A DNA stretch of 64,000 nucleotides from Rubrivivax sp. (GTDB taxonomy: Bacteria > Pseudomonadota > Gammaproteobacteria > Burkholderiales > Burkholderiaceae_C). The stretch is from positions 186,001 through 250,000 of the forward strand of contig JAIXSE010000015.1 of assembly GCA_027484825.1 (NCBI GenBank). Direction: 5' to 3'. Under the pieces are notes generated by a model. It saw nothing but the letters and a program-made list of their open reading frames with translations, did no database searches and was not told where the DNA came from. Position 1 is the first letter of the stretch. Every line of letters begins with the position of its first letter. Positions 1 to 9,139 of this stretch are shown here, piece by piece. Made by a program: the position numbers and the translations under genes.

Positions 1-40
1 TCCTTCCACTGCCACCGTCGCCCGGTGGCCGCGCGCCCGC

Positions 41-1018
41 ATGTCCACGTCTTACGATCGGCCCCCACGCCAGCGGCGTCACGCTGCTGTGCACTCTTCC
101 GCACGGGATGAAGCCACATCCACGAGGCCTTCGGCAAGGCAGGGCGAGCCCCGCCAGGTCAGCGAAGTCCCAATGCAGCGGGTGCAGGCCATGGTGGACG
201 ACAGCGCTCGATCCGCCGATCTGCGCCGCTGGCAGCAGGCCGCCGACCGACATGTCGCCAGCACGCCATCGGGGGAGGTGGCCAGCGGCCGGGCGCCGGT
301 GCAGCGCATGCGCATGTCCCAGTCCAACAGCTTCTACGGCAAACCGCGCGACTCGTCCGAGTTCCCGCTGTTCTACCGCGCGTCGATCCTTCGGCATCTT
401 GCCCAGCAAAACATCGCGGTAGCGGAAGACACGCCGCAGGTCCTGTGCGTGCCCATCGTCTACGGCCAGACGGTGGAGATCCGATGGTTCGAAGTCACCG
501 CCGAAGATGTGCGGGACATGCAGCGAGCGGTGAATGCCCTCACCCCGGAAGCCCGCGAAGCGGCCCGGCTCGATGCCAACGCCCGCGGCGACGACACCGG
601 GGACGTCAACCCGTCCGCCTTCCAGGACAACTGCGGCTACTGCGTGCTCACCCGCTTGCTGGGCAAGGACGACGCCGACCAGTTGGTCAAGGAGATGGAA
701 GAGGCGGACCTGAGTGACGGCATGGCCAACCATTGGCTGAGCCTGGACAGCATTGCAGACACCTTGCGTCGCTACGGTCGATTCGTCGGCTTCCCCGCGA
801 CCAACATGAACCGCGATCAGCTGCGCGAATGGATCCTGGGCATCAGCCAGGGAAGTGACCAGGTGGCTTTCGTGGTGCACTTCCCCAGCCATTTCATCAT
901 TGCCTATCCACAGTCGGACGGCTCGATCCTGATCGAGGATCCGCAGACCACGGACTTCTTCGACTTCGACGCGCTGCCGGACACGGCCTTCAAGACGTTT
1001 GCGGTGGACCGTCCGTGA
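41..1018 (+). CDS. Putative papain-fold effector/toxin with N-terminal PVQR leader
   Basis: A 325-residue protein with no signal peptide. Residues 1-90 are disordered and Arg/Ser-rich and contain VDDSAR (52-57), an RR pair, and PVQR at 86-89. The C-terminal half has Cys198 in DNCGYC, His284 in SHFIIAY and Asp300 followed by Pro-Gln, the order and spacing expected of a papain-like Cys-His-Asp protease or deamidase of the polymorphic-toxin kind (Tox-PL-like). That function is inferred from the triad only. No immunity gene is seen beside it. The same VDxSxR...APxQR leader occurs in the protein encoded at 7894-8892. The gene converges on czcA and overlaps its 3' end by 29 bases. No clear Shine-Dalgarno site precedes the start, so an upstream or internal start is possible. 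Confidence 0.7.
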   Translation: MSTSYDRPPRQRRHAAVHSSARDEATSTRPSARQGEPRQVSEVPMQRVQAMVDDSARSADLRRWQQAADRHVASTPSGEVASGRAPVQRMRMSQSNSFYGKPRDSSEFPLFYRASILRHLAQQNIAVAEDTPQVLCVPIVYGQTVEIRWFEVTAEDVRDMQRAVNALTPEAREAARLDANARGDDTGDVNPSAFQDNCGYCVLTRLLGKDDADQLVKEMEEADLSDGMANHWLSLDSIADTLRRYGRFVGFPATNMNRDQLREWILGISQGSDQVAFVVHFPSHFIIAYPQSDGSILIEDPQTTDFFDFDALPDTAFKTFAVDRP

Positions 1019-4000
1019 AGCGGCGGCGGCCCCCATGCGCCAGCCGGTAGAGCACCGGCAGCACCAGCAGCGTGAGCGCCGTGGAGGACAGGATGCCGCC
1101 AATGACCACTGTGGCCAGCGGGCGCTGCACCTCCGCGCCCGTGCCGGTAGCCAGCGCCATGGGCACGAAACCCAGCGACGCGACCAGGGCGGTCATGAGC
1201 ACCGGGCGAAGACGGGTCAATGCCCCTTCGTGAATGGCCGTGTCCAGCGCCATGCCCGACTCTCTCAGGTTGCGGATGAACGAGATCATCACCAAGCCGT
1301 TGAGCACCGCCACGCCCGACAGCGCAATGAAGCCCACCGCCGCTGAGATGGACAACGGAATGTCCCGCAGCCACAGGGCCACGATGCCACCGGTCAGTGC
1401 GAACGGAATGCCGGTGAACACGATCAGGCCGTCCTTCAGGTTGCCGAACATCGCGAACAGCAGCACAAACACCAGCAGCAGCGAGACCGGCACCACCACC
1501 TGCAGACGCTCGGTGGCGGACTGCAGGTTTTCGTACTGGCCGCCCCAGGCCAGCCAATAACCGGTCGGCAGGCGGACCTGGGTCCCAATGAGCTGCTGCG
1601 CCTCCGCCACAAAGCCGCCCAGATCCCGGCCGCGCACATTGGCGCTGATGACCACACGGCGCTTGCCGTTCTCACGGCTGACCTGATTGGGACCCGGCGT
1701 GGTGGTGAAATCCGCCACCTCGCTGAGCGGAATGAAGCGGCGTGGGCCGTCCGCCCCTACGCCCTGCGGTGGCGGCAGGGGAATGGGCAGGCGCTTGATC
1801 GCCTCCACGTCCGAGCGCAGGACCTCTGGCAGCCGCACCAGAATCCCGAAGCGCCGGTCGCCCTCGAACATCAGCCCGGCCTCGCGGCCGCCGACGGCGG
1901 TGGCCAGGGTGTCCTGCACCTCCTGCACATTCAGGCCGTAACGGGCCGTCCGTTCCCGGTCCACCGTCACGTTCAGCATCGGCAGACCGGTGGTCTGCTC
2001 CACATTGACCTCCGAGGCGCCGTCCAGGCCCTGCAGCAGGGACTGGATCTTCTGGGCCGAGGCATTGAGGACGTCCATGTCGTCCCCGAACACCTTCACC
2101 GCCACATCGGCGCGCACGCCGGAGATCAGCTCATTAAAGCGCAGCTGGATGGGCTGCGAAAACTCATAGTTCTGCCCGGGCAGCCGCGCCACCTCGGCCT
2201 GCACGGCGGCCAGCAGATCGTCCCGGGAGCGACCGGGATCGGGCCAATCCTTCTGCGGCTTGAGCATCACATAGCCGTCGGAGATGTTGGGCGGCATCGG
2301 GTCGGAGGCGATCTCGGCGGTGCCGGTGCGGGCGAAGACGCGTTCGATCTCGGGGAACTTCTCCTTCAGCGTGATCTCCAGCTGCTTCTGCATCTCCAGC
2401 GACTGGGTCAGACTGGTGCCCGGAATCCGCAGCGCCTGGATGGCGAAGTCGCCTTCATTCAGGCTGGGAATGAACTCGCTGCCCATGCGTGAGGCGAGCA
2501 GGCCGCTGAGCACCACCATGACGGCAGCCACCGTCAGCACCACCGGCTTGGCGCGCATCACCTGACTCAGCAGAGGCTCGTAGGCGCGGCGCGCCCAGCT
2601 CATCAGCCGGTTTTCTTTTTCATCGACCTTATTGCCGATGAACAGCGCCACGGCCGCCGGCACGAAGGTGATGGACAGGATCATGGCGCCCACCAGGGCA
2701 ATGACCACGGTGAAGGCCATCGGATGGAACATCTTGCCCTCCACACCGGCCAGGGCAAAGATCGGCAGGTAGACGATCATGATGATCAGCTGCCCGAACA
2801 GCAGCGGCCGACGCGCTTCCTGCGAGGCCAGGAAGACCTCCTCGAAGCGCTCCGCCGGCGTCAGCGCACGGCCCTTGAGCTGCTGCGCATGCGCCAGGCG
2901 CCGCACGCAGTTCTCCACGATCACCACCGCGCCGTCGATGATGATGCCGAAGTCCAGCGCGCCCAGGCTCATCAGGTTGGCGCTGATCTTCTGGTTCACC
3001 ATCCCGGTGAAGGTGAACAGCATGGACAGCGGAATCACCATCGCGGTGAGGACGGCCGCTCGCAGGTTGCCCAGGAACAGGAACAGGATGGCGATGACCA
3101 GCACCGCCCCCTCGACCAGATTCTTCTTGACGGTGGCGATCGCCTTGTCCACCAGCTGCGTGCGGTCATACACGGTCACCGCATGCACGCCCTTGGGCAG
3201 GTTGGCATTGATCTCCGCCATCTTGCGGGCCACCGCCTGGGACACCGTGCGGCTGTTCTCGCCGATCAGCATGAAGACGGTGCCCAGCACCACCTCGCGA
3301 CCGTTGTCGGTGGCCGCGCCAGTGCGCAGCTCCCGTCCGATCTCGACGGTGGCCACATCCCGCACCCGCACCGGCAGGCTGCCGTCATTGCGCAGCACGA
3401 CGTTGCCGATGTCGGCCATGGAGCGGACCTGGCCCGGCGCGCGGATCAGGTATTGCTCGCCGCGACGTTCGATATAGCCCGCACCGACATTGGCATTGTT
3501 GCGGTCCAGGGCGGTGACCACGTCGCTCAGCGTCAGGCCGTAGGACGACAGCTTGGACGGATCCGGCGCGACGTGATACTCCTTGGCAAAGCCGCCGATG
3601 GAGTTGATCTCGGTCACCCCGCCCACCTGACGCAATTGCGGCTTGATGACCCAGTCCTGGATCTCTCGCAGATCGGTCGGTGTGTAGGGCTCGCCGTTGG
3701 GCTTGCGGGCGTCCGGCTCGCTCTCCACCGTCCACAGGAAGATCTCACCCAAGCCTGTGGAGATGGGACCGATGGCCGGTGTCACGCCGTCGGGCAATTG
3801 GTCCCGCGCGGATTGGATGCGCTCGTTCACCAGCTGACGGGCGAAGTAGACATCGGTGCCATCCTTGAAGATAACCGTCACCTGCGACAGGCCGTAGCGT
3901 GACAGGGACCGGGTCTGCTGCAGCCCGGGCAGCCCGGCCATCACCGTCTCGATCGGATAGGTGATGCGCTGCTCGGTCTCCAGTGGCGAATAGCCCGGGG

Positions 4001-4157
4001 CCTGCGTGTTGATCTGGACCTGCACATTGGTGATGTCCGGCACGGCGTCGATCGGCAGCTTCTGATAGCTGAAGACCCCCAGCCCGGCCATGGCGACCAC
4101 GGCGATCAGGACCAGCCACCGATGATCGATGGCAAAGCGGATGATGCGTTCAAACAT
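990..4157 (-). CDS. czcA: CzcA-type heavy-metal efflux RND pump
   Basis: A 1055-residue inner-membrane RND permease that would drive metal-ion export from periplasm or cytoplasm using proton motive force. It begins MFERIIRFAIDHRW, typical of the HME family, and carries the membrane motif DFGIIIDGAVVIVEN near residue 400. The Asp and Glu residues of this motif are the proton-relay signature of CzcA-type pumps for Zn/Co/Cd rather than the monovalent Cus pumps. Full length for the family (about 1040-1060 aa). It is the last gene of the czcI-czcC-czcB-czcA operon, starting 14 bases after czcB. Its 3' end overlaps the convergent gene at 41-1018. The exact metal cannot be read from sequence. Confidence 0.95.
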   Translation of the reverse strand: MFERIIRFAIDHRWLVLIAVVAMAGLGVFSYQKLPIDAVPDITNVQVQINTQAPGYSPLETEQRITYPIETVMAGLPGLQQTRSLSRYGLSQVTVIFKDGTDVYFARQLVNERIQSARDQLPDGVTPAIGPISTGLGEIFLWTVESEPDARKPNGEPYTPTDLREIQDWVIKPQLRQVGGVTEINSIGGFAKEYHVAPDPSKLSSYGLTLSDVVTALDRNNANVGAGYIERRGEQYLIRAPGQVRSMADIGNVVLRNDGSLPVRVRDVATVEIGRELRTGAATDNGREVVLGTVFMLIGENSRTVSQAVARKMAEINANLPKGVHAVTVYDRTQLVDKAIATVKKNLVEGAVLVIAILFLFLGNLRAAVLTAMVIPLSMLFTFTGMVNQKISANLMSLGALDFGIIIDGAVVIVENCVRRLAHAQQLKGRALTPAERFEEVFLASQEARRPLLFGQLIIMIVYLPIFALAGVEGKMFHPMAFTVVIALVGAMILSITFVPAAVALFIGNKVDEKENRLMSWARRAYEPLLSQVMRAKPVVLTVAAVMVVLSGLLASRMGSEFIPSLNEGDFAIQALRIPGTSLTQSLEMQKQLEITLKEKFPEIERVFARTGTAEIASDPMPPNISDGYVMLKPQKDWPDPGRSRDDLLAAVQAEVARLPGQNYEFSQPIQLRFNELISGVRADVAVKVFGDDMDVLNASAQKIQSLLQGLDGASEVNVEQTTGLPMLNVTVDRERTARYGLNVQEVQDTLATAVGGREAGLMFEGDRRFGILVRLPEVLRSDVEAIKRLPIPLPPPQGVGADGPRRFIPLSEVADFTTTPGPNQVSRENGKRRVVISANVRGRDLGGFVAEAQQLIGTQVRLPTGYWLAWGGQYENLQSATERLQVVVPVSLLLVFVLLFAMFGNLKDGLIVFTGIPFALTGGIVALWLRDIPLSISAAVGFIALSGVAVLNGLVMISFIRNLRESGMALDTAIHEGALTRLRPVLMTALVASLGFVPMALATGTGAEVQRPLATVVIGGILSSTALTLLVLPVLYRLAHGGRRRFTDGPPQTS

Positions 4158-4171
4158 GAGGCGTCATCCCT

Positions 4172-5521
4172 TCAGTGCGCGTGAGACGCGGTGGACTTGC
4201 CCAGCTCGGCCTTGGCGATGAAGCTGCCGGCAGCGATATAGCGGGTGCCCGCCTTGAGCCCCTGGACGATCTCGGTCCGCTGGCCATCGGTGCGACCGAC
4301 TGCCACCGGCTGCGCCTGAAATCCGCCCGCTGTCTGGACAAACACCACGGGCCGGTCTTCCAGCGTCTGGACGGCGTCCGCGGCGACCGTCACCGGCACC
4401 TCGACCGCATCCCCCTTCATCTCCACATTCACGAACAGGCCCGGCCGCCAGAGAGTCTTCGGGTTCTCCAGCGTCACGCGGGCCTGCGCCGTGCGGGTGG
4501 ACTCACCGATCAGCGAGCCCACGTAGGCCACCTTGCCCACAGCGCTTTGCTCGAAGGCAGTGGCCCGCACCGTCACACGGTCTCCCACGCGCACCAGGGG
4601 CAGGTCCTTGGCGGGCACGCTGATCTGCGCCCAGACGGTGCGCAGGTCGGCGACGGTGAAGACATTGGCATCCTCCCGCACCTGCTCGCCCAGGGCGATG
4701 TGCTTGGCGACGATGGTGCCGTCAAAAGGCGCACGCAGCTCGAAGCGGTTGAGGGCGCTGCTGTCCGGCGCAGCGCCGACCGCCAGAAGCTTCTGCCGCG
4801 CATTGGTGACGGCAATCTCGGCCTCCCGCATGGCCTGCTCCGCCACCTGCACATCCTGCTGCGGCGAGATCCTGGCCTCGAAGAGACTCTTTTCGCGCTC
4901 GTAGGTGGTGCGGGCCAGTTGCAAGCGCTTTTGCGCTGCTTGCAGATCCGCGCGCTGGTCGGACATGGCGGGACTGCTCAGCACGGCCAGCACCTGTCCG
5001 CGGCGCACGAACTGCCCGAGCGCAGCGGGCACCGACTCCACCACGCCGACCACCCGCGGCACGACGTGGGCGGTGGTGTCCTCATTGAAGGTCACCTCGC
5101 CAGGCAGTTGATAGGTGGACGTGAGCGTGGCGGGCTTGGCGGCGTCCACCACGATGCCGGCCGCTTTTTGCTGGTCGGGCGTCAGGGTGATGAGGCCTTC
5201 CGGCGCTTGCGCGTCGTCGTGGCCTTTGTCCGCGCCGGACTTGGTATCGGAGCCGTTCTTGGCGTGGGCGCCGCTCTTGGCATGGGCGCTGCCGTTGGCC
5301 TTGGCGCTGCTGTCGGCATCGGCGTGATGCTCGCCATCATCGTGGCCAGCGGGCTCGTCATGGCCGTGCGCGGACTCGCCGCCGGCGTCGGAACGACCGC
5401 CCAGGCTGAGGATGCCGATGCCGGCCATCAGACCCAGGGCGAGCACCACGGCGATGGCGATGGCCTGCTTGCGTCCGGCCACAGCCGGGGCGCCGTTCTT
5501 CGATTCGTGTTGGGAATTCAT
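4172..5521 (-). CDS. czcB: CzcB-type periplasmic adaptor (membrane fusion protein)
   Basis: A 449-residue efflux adaptor linking the RND pump to the outer-membrane channel. One N-terminal hydrophobic segment (about residues 19-38) is followed by a His/Asp-rich stretch (HGHDEPAGHDDGEHHADAD) likely to bind metal in the periplasm. A low-complexity Ala/Lys/Ser linker built on repeated AKSGA/AKNGS words comes next. The barrel-sandwich and alpha-hairpin part follows (VVPRVVGVVESVPAALGQFVRRGQ; LFEARISPQQDVQVAEQAMREAE). It lies between czcC and czcA, separated by 23 and 14 bases. The His-rich insert supports a Zn/Co/Cd or Cu role. Confidence 0.93.
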   Translation of the reverse strand: MNSQHESKNGAPAVAGRKQAIAIAVVLALGLMAGIGILSLGGRSDAGGESAHGHDEPAGHDDGEHHADADSSAKANGSAHAKSGAHAKNGSDTKSGADKGHDDAQAPEGLITLTPDQQKAAGIVVDAAKPATLTSTYQLPGEVTFNEDTTAHVVPRVVGVVESVPAALGQFVRRGQVLAVLSSPAMSDQRADLQAAQKRLQLARTTYEREKSLFEARISPQQDVQVAEQAMREAEIAVTNARQKLLAVGAAPDSSALNRFELRAPFDGTIVAKHIALGEQVREDANVFTVADLRTVWAQISVPAKDLPLVRVGDRVTVRATAFEQSAVGKVAYVGSLIGESTRTAQARVTLENPKTLWRPGLFVNVEMKGDAVEVPVTVAADAVQTLEDRPVVFVQTAGGFQAQPVAVGRTDGQRTEIVQGLKAGTRYIAAGSFIAKAELGKSTASHAH

Positions 5522-5544
5522 GGAAAGCTCTCAAAGAGTTTGGG

Positions 5545-6762
5545 TCAGGGCCGGGCGTCCGGGGCGCCAAGGCGGCGGTCGAGGTCGGCGGACAGCCGAT
5601 GGGCCTGAGACAGCGCGACGAAGTACTGGCCGCGCGCCTGAAGGAAGGTGCGCTGGGCATCCAGCACGTCGAGGAAGCTGAACTTGCCCAGCTCAAAGCC
5701 GCGTCGGGCGGCGTCGTAGGCGGTCTGCGCGCCCGGGAGCACCTCGCGCTGCAGCAGCGCGATTTCTTCGGTGCGAGCCTGGAGCTGGTCCATGGCCTGC
5801 AGAACTTCGGCGCGCAGCCGCTCGGCCTGCGCCTGCGCCAGGGCCTGCGCTGCTTCCCGCTTGCGATGCGCCTGCAGTTGGGCGCCTTGATTCCGATCGA
5901 AGAGCGGGAGGGGGATGGACACGCTGATCAGAGGCTGCGTCCGGCCCACGTCGGGCGCGCGCTGGGCCCCCAGCCCGACGGTGATGTCGGGCACCGCCCG
6001 GGCCCGCTCCAGGTTGAAGGCGGCCTCGGCCCGCAGCACGTCCATCTGCGCGCGGCGCAGGCTGGGAGCGTTCTCGAGACGGCTGGTCAGCGTCGCGCTG
6101 TCAGGCAGGGACGGGAGCGCATCCGGACGGCCGTCCACCGGGCCGATCGCCCCCTGCGCGTCGCCGATCACGGCACTGAGCGAGCGCTGGGCGGCCGCCA
6201 GGTCCGCCTGGGCCAGCCGCAGCTCGATGCGCGCGGTGGATTCGGCCACGCGGGCGCGGGTCTCCTCGATGGGAGAGACCTTGCCGGCCGTCACCCGGCG
6301 GGAGGCCGCCTGCGCGCCGCTGGCCGCAATCTCCAGCGACTGCTGCGCGACCTCGACCCGTTCCTGCGCAATCAACACCTCAAAGAAGGCCTGGATGGTG
6401 GTGGCGCGCACATCGGCGCGGACCGTCTCCAGGTCCATGGCCGCGACCGCCCGCTCGCGCTGCGCCAGATCCACCCGGGCCGAGCGTTTGCCGCCCAGCT
6501 CGATCGTCTGGCTCAGTGTGAGCTGGGTGGTGCGGGTGGCCGCGCGGGTGTCCTCGGCGCTAAGGCCCAAGGTCGGATTGGGGCTCAGGCCGGCCTGCCG
6601 GATGGCGCCTTCATGCGCCTCCAGCTCATGGCCGGAGGCTTTCAGGGTCGGGTTCTGCTTGAGCGCGGCCTCAAGGGCACGCTCCAGGGTCAGGCCGCTC
6701 TGGGCCTGGGCTTGAAAGGGGATCAGTGCCGCGCAAGCCAGCGGCACAAGGAATCTGCGCAT
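5545..6762 (-). CDS. czcC: CzcC-type outer-membrane efflux channel (TolC family)
   Basis: A 405-residue outer-membrane factor with a signal peptide (MRRFLVPLACAALIPFQAQAQ). Two long helical repeats typical of the OEP/TolC fold follow, rich in Ala, Gln, Arg and Glu (for example LAQRERAVAAMDLETVRADVRATTIQAFFEVLIAQERVEVAQQSLEIA). Length matches CzcC/CusC relatives. Together with the downstream adaptor and pump it completes a tripartite exporter spanning both membranes. It sits second in the operon, 109 bases after czcI. Confidence 0.9.
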   Translation of the reverse strand: MRRFLVPLACAALIPFQAQAQSGLTLERALEAALKQNPTLKASGHELEAHEGAIRQAGLSPNPTLGLSAEDTRAATRTTQLTLSQTIELGGKRSARVDLAQRERAVAAMDLETVRADVRATTIQAFFEVLIAQERVEVAQQSLEIAASGAQAASRRVTAGKVSPIEETRARVAESTARIELRLAQADLAAAQRSLSAVIGDAQGAIGPVDGRPDALPSLPDSATLTSRLENAPSLRRAQMDVLRAEAAFNLERARAVPDITVGLGAQRAPDVGRTQPLISVSIPLPLFDRNQGAQLQAHRKREAAQALAQAQAERLRAEVLQAMDQLQARTEEIALLQREVLPGAQTAYDAARRGFELGKFSFLDVLDAQRTFLQARGQYFVALSQAHRLSADLDRRLGAPDARP

Positions 6763-6871
6763 CGAATACTCCAGGGTTGTGGAAACCGCTCGAAGGATTC
6801 GACGAAGGCAGCGCGGCGCAGGCCGCTACAAAGGGATGACGGACCGGGTCCCGCCCGCTGCAATCGCCGAA

Positions 6872-7216
6872 TCAGGCGATGCGCCAGTTGGGGCGATCAG
6901 GATGGTCGGGGGCGCGGGAAGAAAAGCGCGGCGCCATACCGGTGTCCAGCACCTGCGCGGCGGGCGCGTTCAGCGCCACCGCCTTCGCCGGCACGGATTG
7001 GGTGGCGCTCAGGTGGCAGGTGCCGCAGTCGGTGTCCGGGGCCAGCTTGGAGGGCGCTTCGGACTTGTCGGCGCTGCCATCGGTGTGCTGGTGCACGTGA
7101 TGGCCGATGTGCTGCACGCTGGGGCTGCTCTCATGCCCGCAATAGCCGGCAGCCACGCTCCAGGAGAACTGGAAGGGCAGCAGAACCAGCAAAAGGATGG
7201 AGAGCCAGCGGCGCAT
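6872..7216 (-). CDS. czcI: CzcI-like small periplasmic metal-resistance protein
   Basis: A 114-residue protein starting MRRWLSILLLVLLPFQFSWSVAAGYCGHE, a clear signal peptide. The mature part is short and His/Cys-rich (IGHHVHQHTD, CGTCHLS). This matches the CzcI family, which sits first in czcICBA operons and is thought to modulate efflux. The longer frame upstream of 7216 lacks a leader and was rejected as the start. The C-terminus (SSRAPDHPDRPNWRIA) is typical of the family. Expected location: periplasm. Confidence 0.82.
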   Translation of the reverse strand: MRRWLSILLLVLLPFQFSWSVAAGYCGHESSPSVQHIGHHVHQHTDGSADKSEAPSKLAPDTDCGTCHLSATQSVPAKAVALNAPAAQVLDTGMAPRFSSRAPDHPDRPNWRIA

Positions 7217-7434
7217 GGGTGCGGATTCTAGGGATTTCGCCAAGACCCGCAATCGGGCGGGTGTGACGCTGCTCACGGGTTTCGCGAACACAGCAAGCCG
7301 CCGGACACCCGCTTCTAGGGGTGGAAGTGTGTGCGTCGCTCCGGCGCCGGGCCAGGAGCGGGGATTCGGGAGCGGGATGTGTTGATGAAACATTGGCCAG
7401 CGTCTGGGGCGCTGGCGCAGCTTTGGGTGGCGCC

Positions 7435-7840
7435 ATGACGCTCTACAGCACCCTCTGGTGCCAGGAGAAGCCCGGCGTGCCCGACGAGGTGACGGTGCTC
7501 CACCGCCACCAACTGGGCCGACGCGGAGTGTTCCGTGCGGTCAGGCGCCTGCAGCGCGGCGACGCGATCCTGCTCAACGGGGCTCTGGGCGCCCGTGACC
7601 TCTGGTTCGATCTGCTGCTGGCCATCCCCGACGGGTCACCACGACTTCTTCCGCGCGATGGCGCGATGCGACGTGATGGTGGTGCCGGCGCGGGAGGAGA
7701 TGGCGCGAAAGGGCAAGGCCCTGGCGGAGGGCATGACCTTTGCGCATTACATCCATCAGCTGTGCGGGCGGCTGGGCAGCATCCATGAGGAGCTGGCGCA
7801 GCGGGTGGCTCCAGAGGATGTGCCGGCGAGATCGGCCTGA
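7435..7840 (+). pseudogene. Remnant of a glycosyltransferase gene
   Basis: The frame from 7435 reads MTLYSTLWCQEKPGVPDEVTVLHRHQLGRRG...GDAILLNGALGARDLWFDLLLAIP, which looks like the N-terminus of a group 4-type glycosyltransferase. Near 7625 the similarity jumps to another frame reading HHDFFRAMARCDVMVVP...GMTFAHYIHQLCGRLGSIHEEL up to a stop at 7838-7840. That resembles the C-terminal part of such enzymes. About 200 residues between the two halves are missing and the frame changes at the junction, so the gene is a deletion remnant and should not make a working enzyme. Family assignment rests on recalled sequence character, not a search. Confidence 0.5.
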
Positions 7841-7893
7841 AAAGCCTGAAAGGCTCGAGCAGATCGGCGCTTCGTCGGACGCGCCTGCGACCC

Positions 7894-8892
7894 TCACACG
7901 AAGCCAGCTTTCCTCATGGCCTCGGTCTCAGCGGTGCTCGCATCACGCCGGGTCCCTGGCCCGGTGTTGGTCTTGTCCGCCTTCCACTTGAAGCCAGGCT
8001 TCGCCGCACCGTCGCGCAAGGTCGAGTGCACATGCCACTCCGGGTCGATGCGGTACTGGGATTTTCCGTTCGCGTAGAACGTGTAGGCCTTGTCTTGGGT
8101 GCCGGTGAGCGTGGGCACCTTATAGGTCCCACCTTCATAAACCACTGCCTTTTGTTCAATGAGCCGGATCAGGTCGACCACGACGATGTCGTCCCGGCTG
8201 TTGAAGGTGTCCCAGCCGACGGCGAGGTCGATCACGGCCGTTGAGGAGATCACCTCTCCCTTCGCGCACACGGAGAGTGCAATCTCCCTGGCCCTTGCTG
8301 AGGCGCCCGCAAGATTCGTCAGCATCGCCACGATGTCCCAGCCGTTGACCTTCATATGTGCGGCGGCCTCGCGGATGAGCCTGTCCTCGGTCGTCGTGGT
8401 CTCGAACAGCTGCAGTTCCGCCTCGCTAACACCGAGCTCCAGCAGTCGCTGTTGCCTGGCGGCTTGCTTCTTGGCCTCCGAGCGGAGGTGCTTGATGCGC
8501 TCGTCGATCCGCTTCTTCTGTTTTTCATTGGGAACAAGTTCGAGCGCGGGGTCATCCCAGCCGGCGTCATCCGGGACCTGTCGGCCGAACCATTCCAGAA
8601 GCGTGTCCAATTCGGCCGCCTCGATTTGCTCCGCGGTGACCTCCACGGCGTCCTTCTCGGCGTCCTTGAATCGTTGGATCGGGGCGCCGGGATCGCTGGC
8701 ACTTGACTGGGCAATCGACGTGCTGTCACCCCTTGCGCAGAGATGGTCAATGGAGCGCCGCTGCGCCAGCATTCGGGGAGAACGATCCACGAAGGCCTGG
8801 TAGTCGAACGCCTGTGATGGCGGACCGCTCCCCGTCCGCTCCGCGGCGGCCGGCCGTGCCTGTACATCAGCGGACTGTTTGACGTGGCGCAT
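7894..8892 (-). CDS. Orphan protein with N-terminal PIQR leader, possible secreted effector
   Basis: A 332-residue protein of unknown function. The chosen ATG at 8892 is preceded by GGAG seven bases upstream; a longer frame reaching 9141 would collide with the divergent gene at 9140. Residues 35-46 read VDRSPRMLAQRR and residues 70-74 APIQR, the same signature and spacing as in the protein at 41-1018. Then comes a charged helical region rich in Lys, Arg and Glu (about 105-150), a central helical domain, and a C-terminal part with aromatic and His residues (TFYANGKSQYRIDPEWHVHS). No membrane segment. The tail could be a toxin or enzyme domain, but no family is recognised. Base composition is slightly lower in GC than its neighbours. 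Confidence 0.6.
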   Translation of the reverse strand: MRHVKQSADVQARPAAAERTGSGPPSQAFDYQAFVDRSPRMLAQRRSIDHLCARGDSTSIAQSSASDPGAPIQRFKDAEKDAVEVTAEQIEAAELDTLLEWFGRQVPDDAGWDDPALELVPNEKQKKRIDERIKHLRSEAKKQAARQQRLLELGVSEAELQLFETTTTEDRLIREAAAHMKVNGWDIVAMLTNLAGASARAREIALSVCAKGEVISSTAVIDLAVGWDTFNSRDDIVVVDLIRLIEQKAVVYEGGTYKVPTLTGTQDKAYTFYANGKSQYRIDPEWHVHSTLRDGAAKPGFKWKADKTNTGPGTRRDASTAETEAMRKAGFV

Positions 8893-9139
8893 GAGTGAGC
8901 TCCGGTGCAATCCTCGGCTGCTGAGGCTATTGCGGACGCTGGCCCCGTCACCATCGGCATCTTGCCTAGATGGGTGGTGCAGCATGCTGATCTTTTGATG
9001 CGCAGACCCGAATCCGCCCGGGCGCGGTTCAAACCTCCGAGGGGCTCGCCGAGCTTTCGCCAACTTTTGGCCCGGAACCGCTGAGTTTTGTTCTATGTTC
9101 TCGGTTTCAAATCGCTGTTGAGAGAAAACATCCGCCCCC

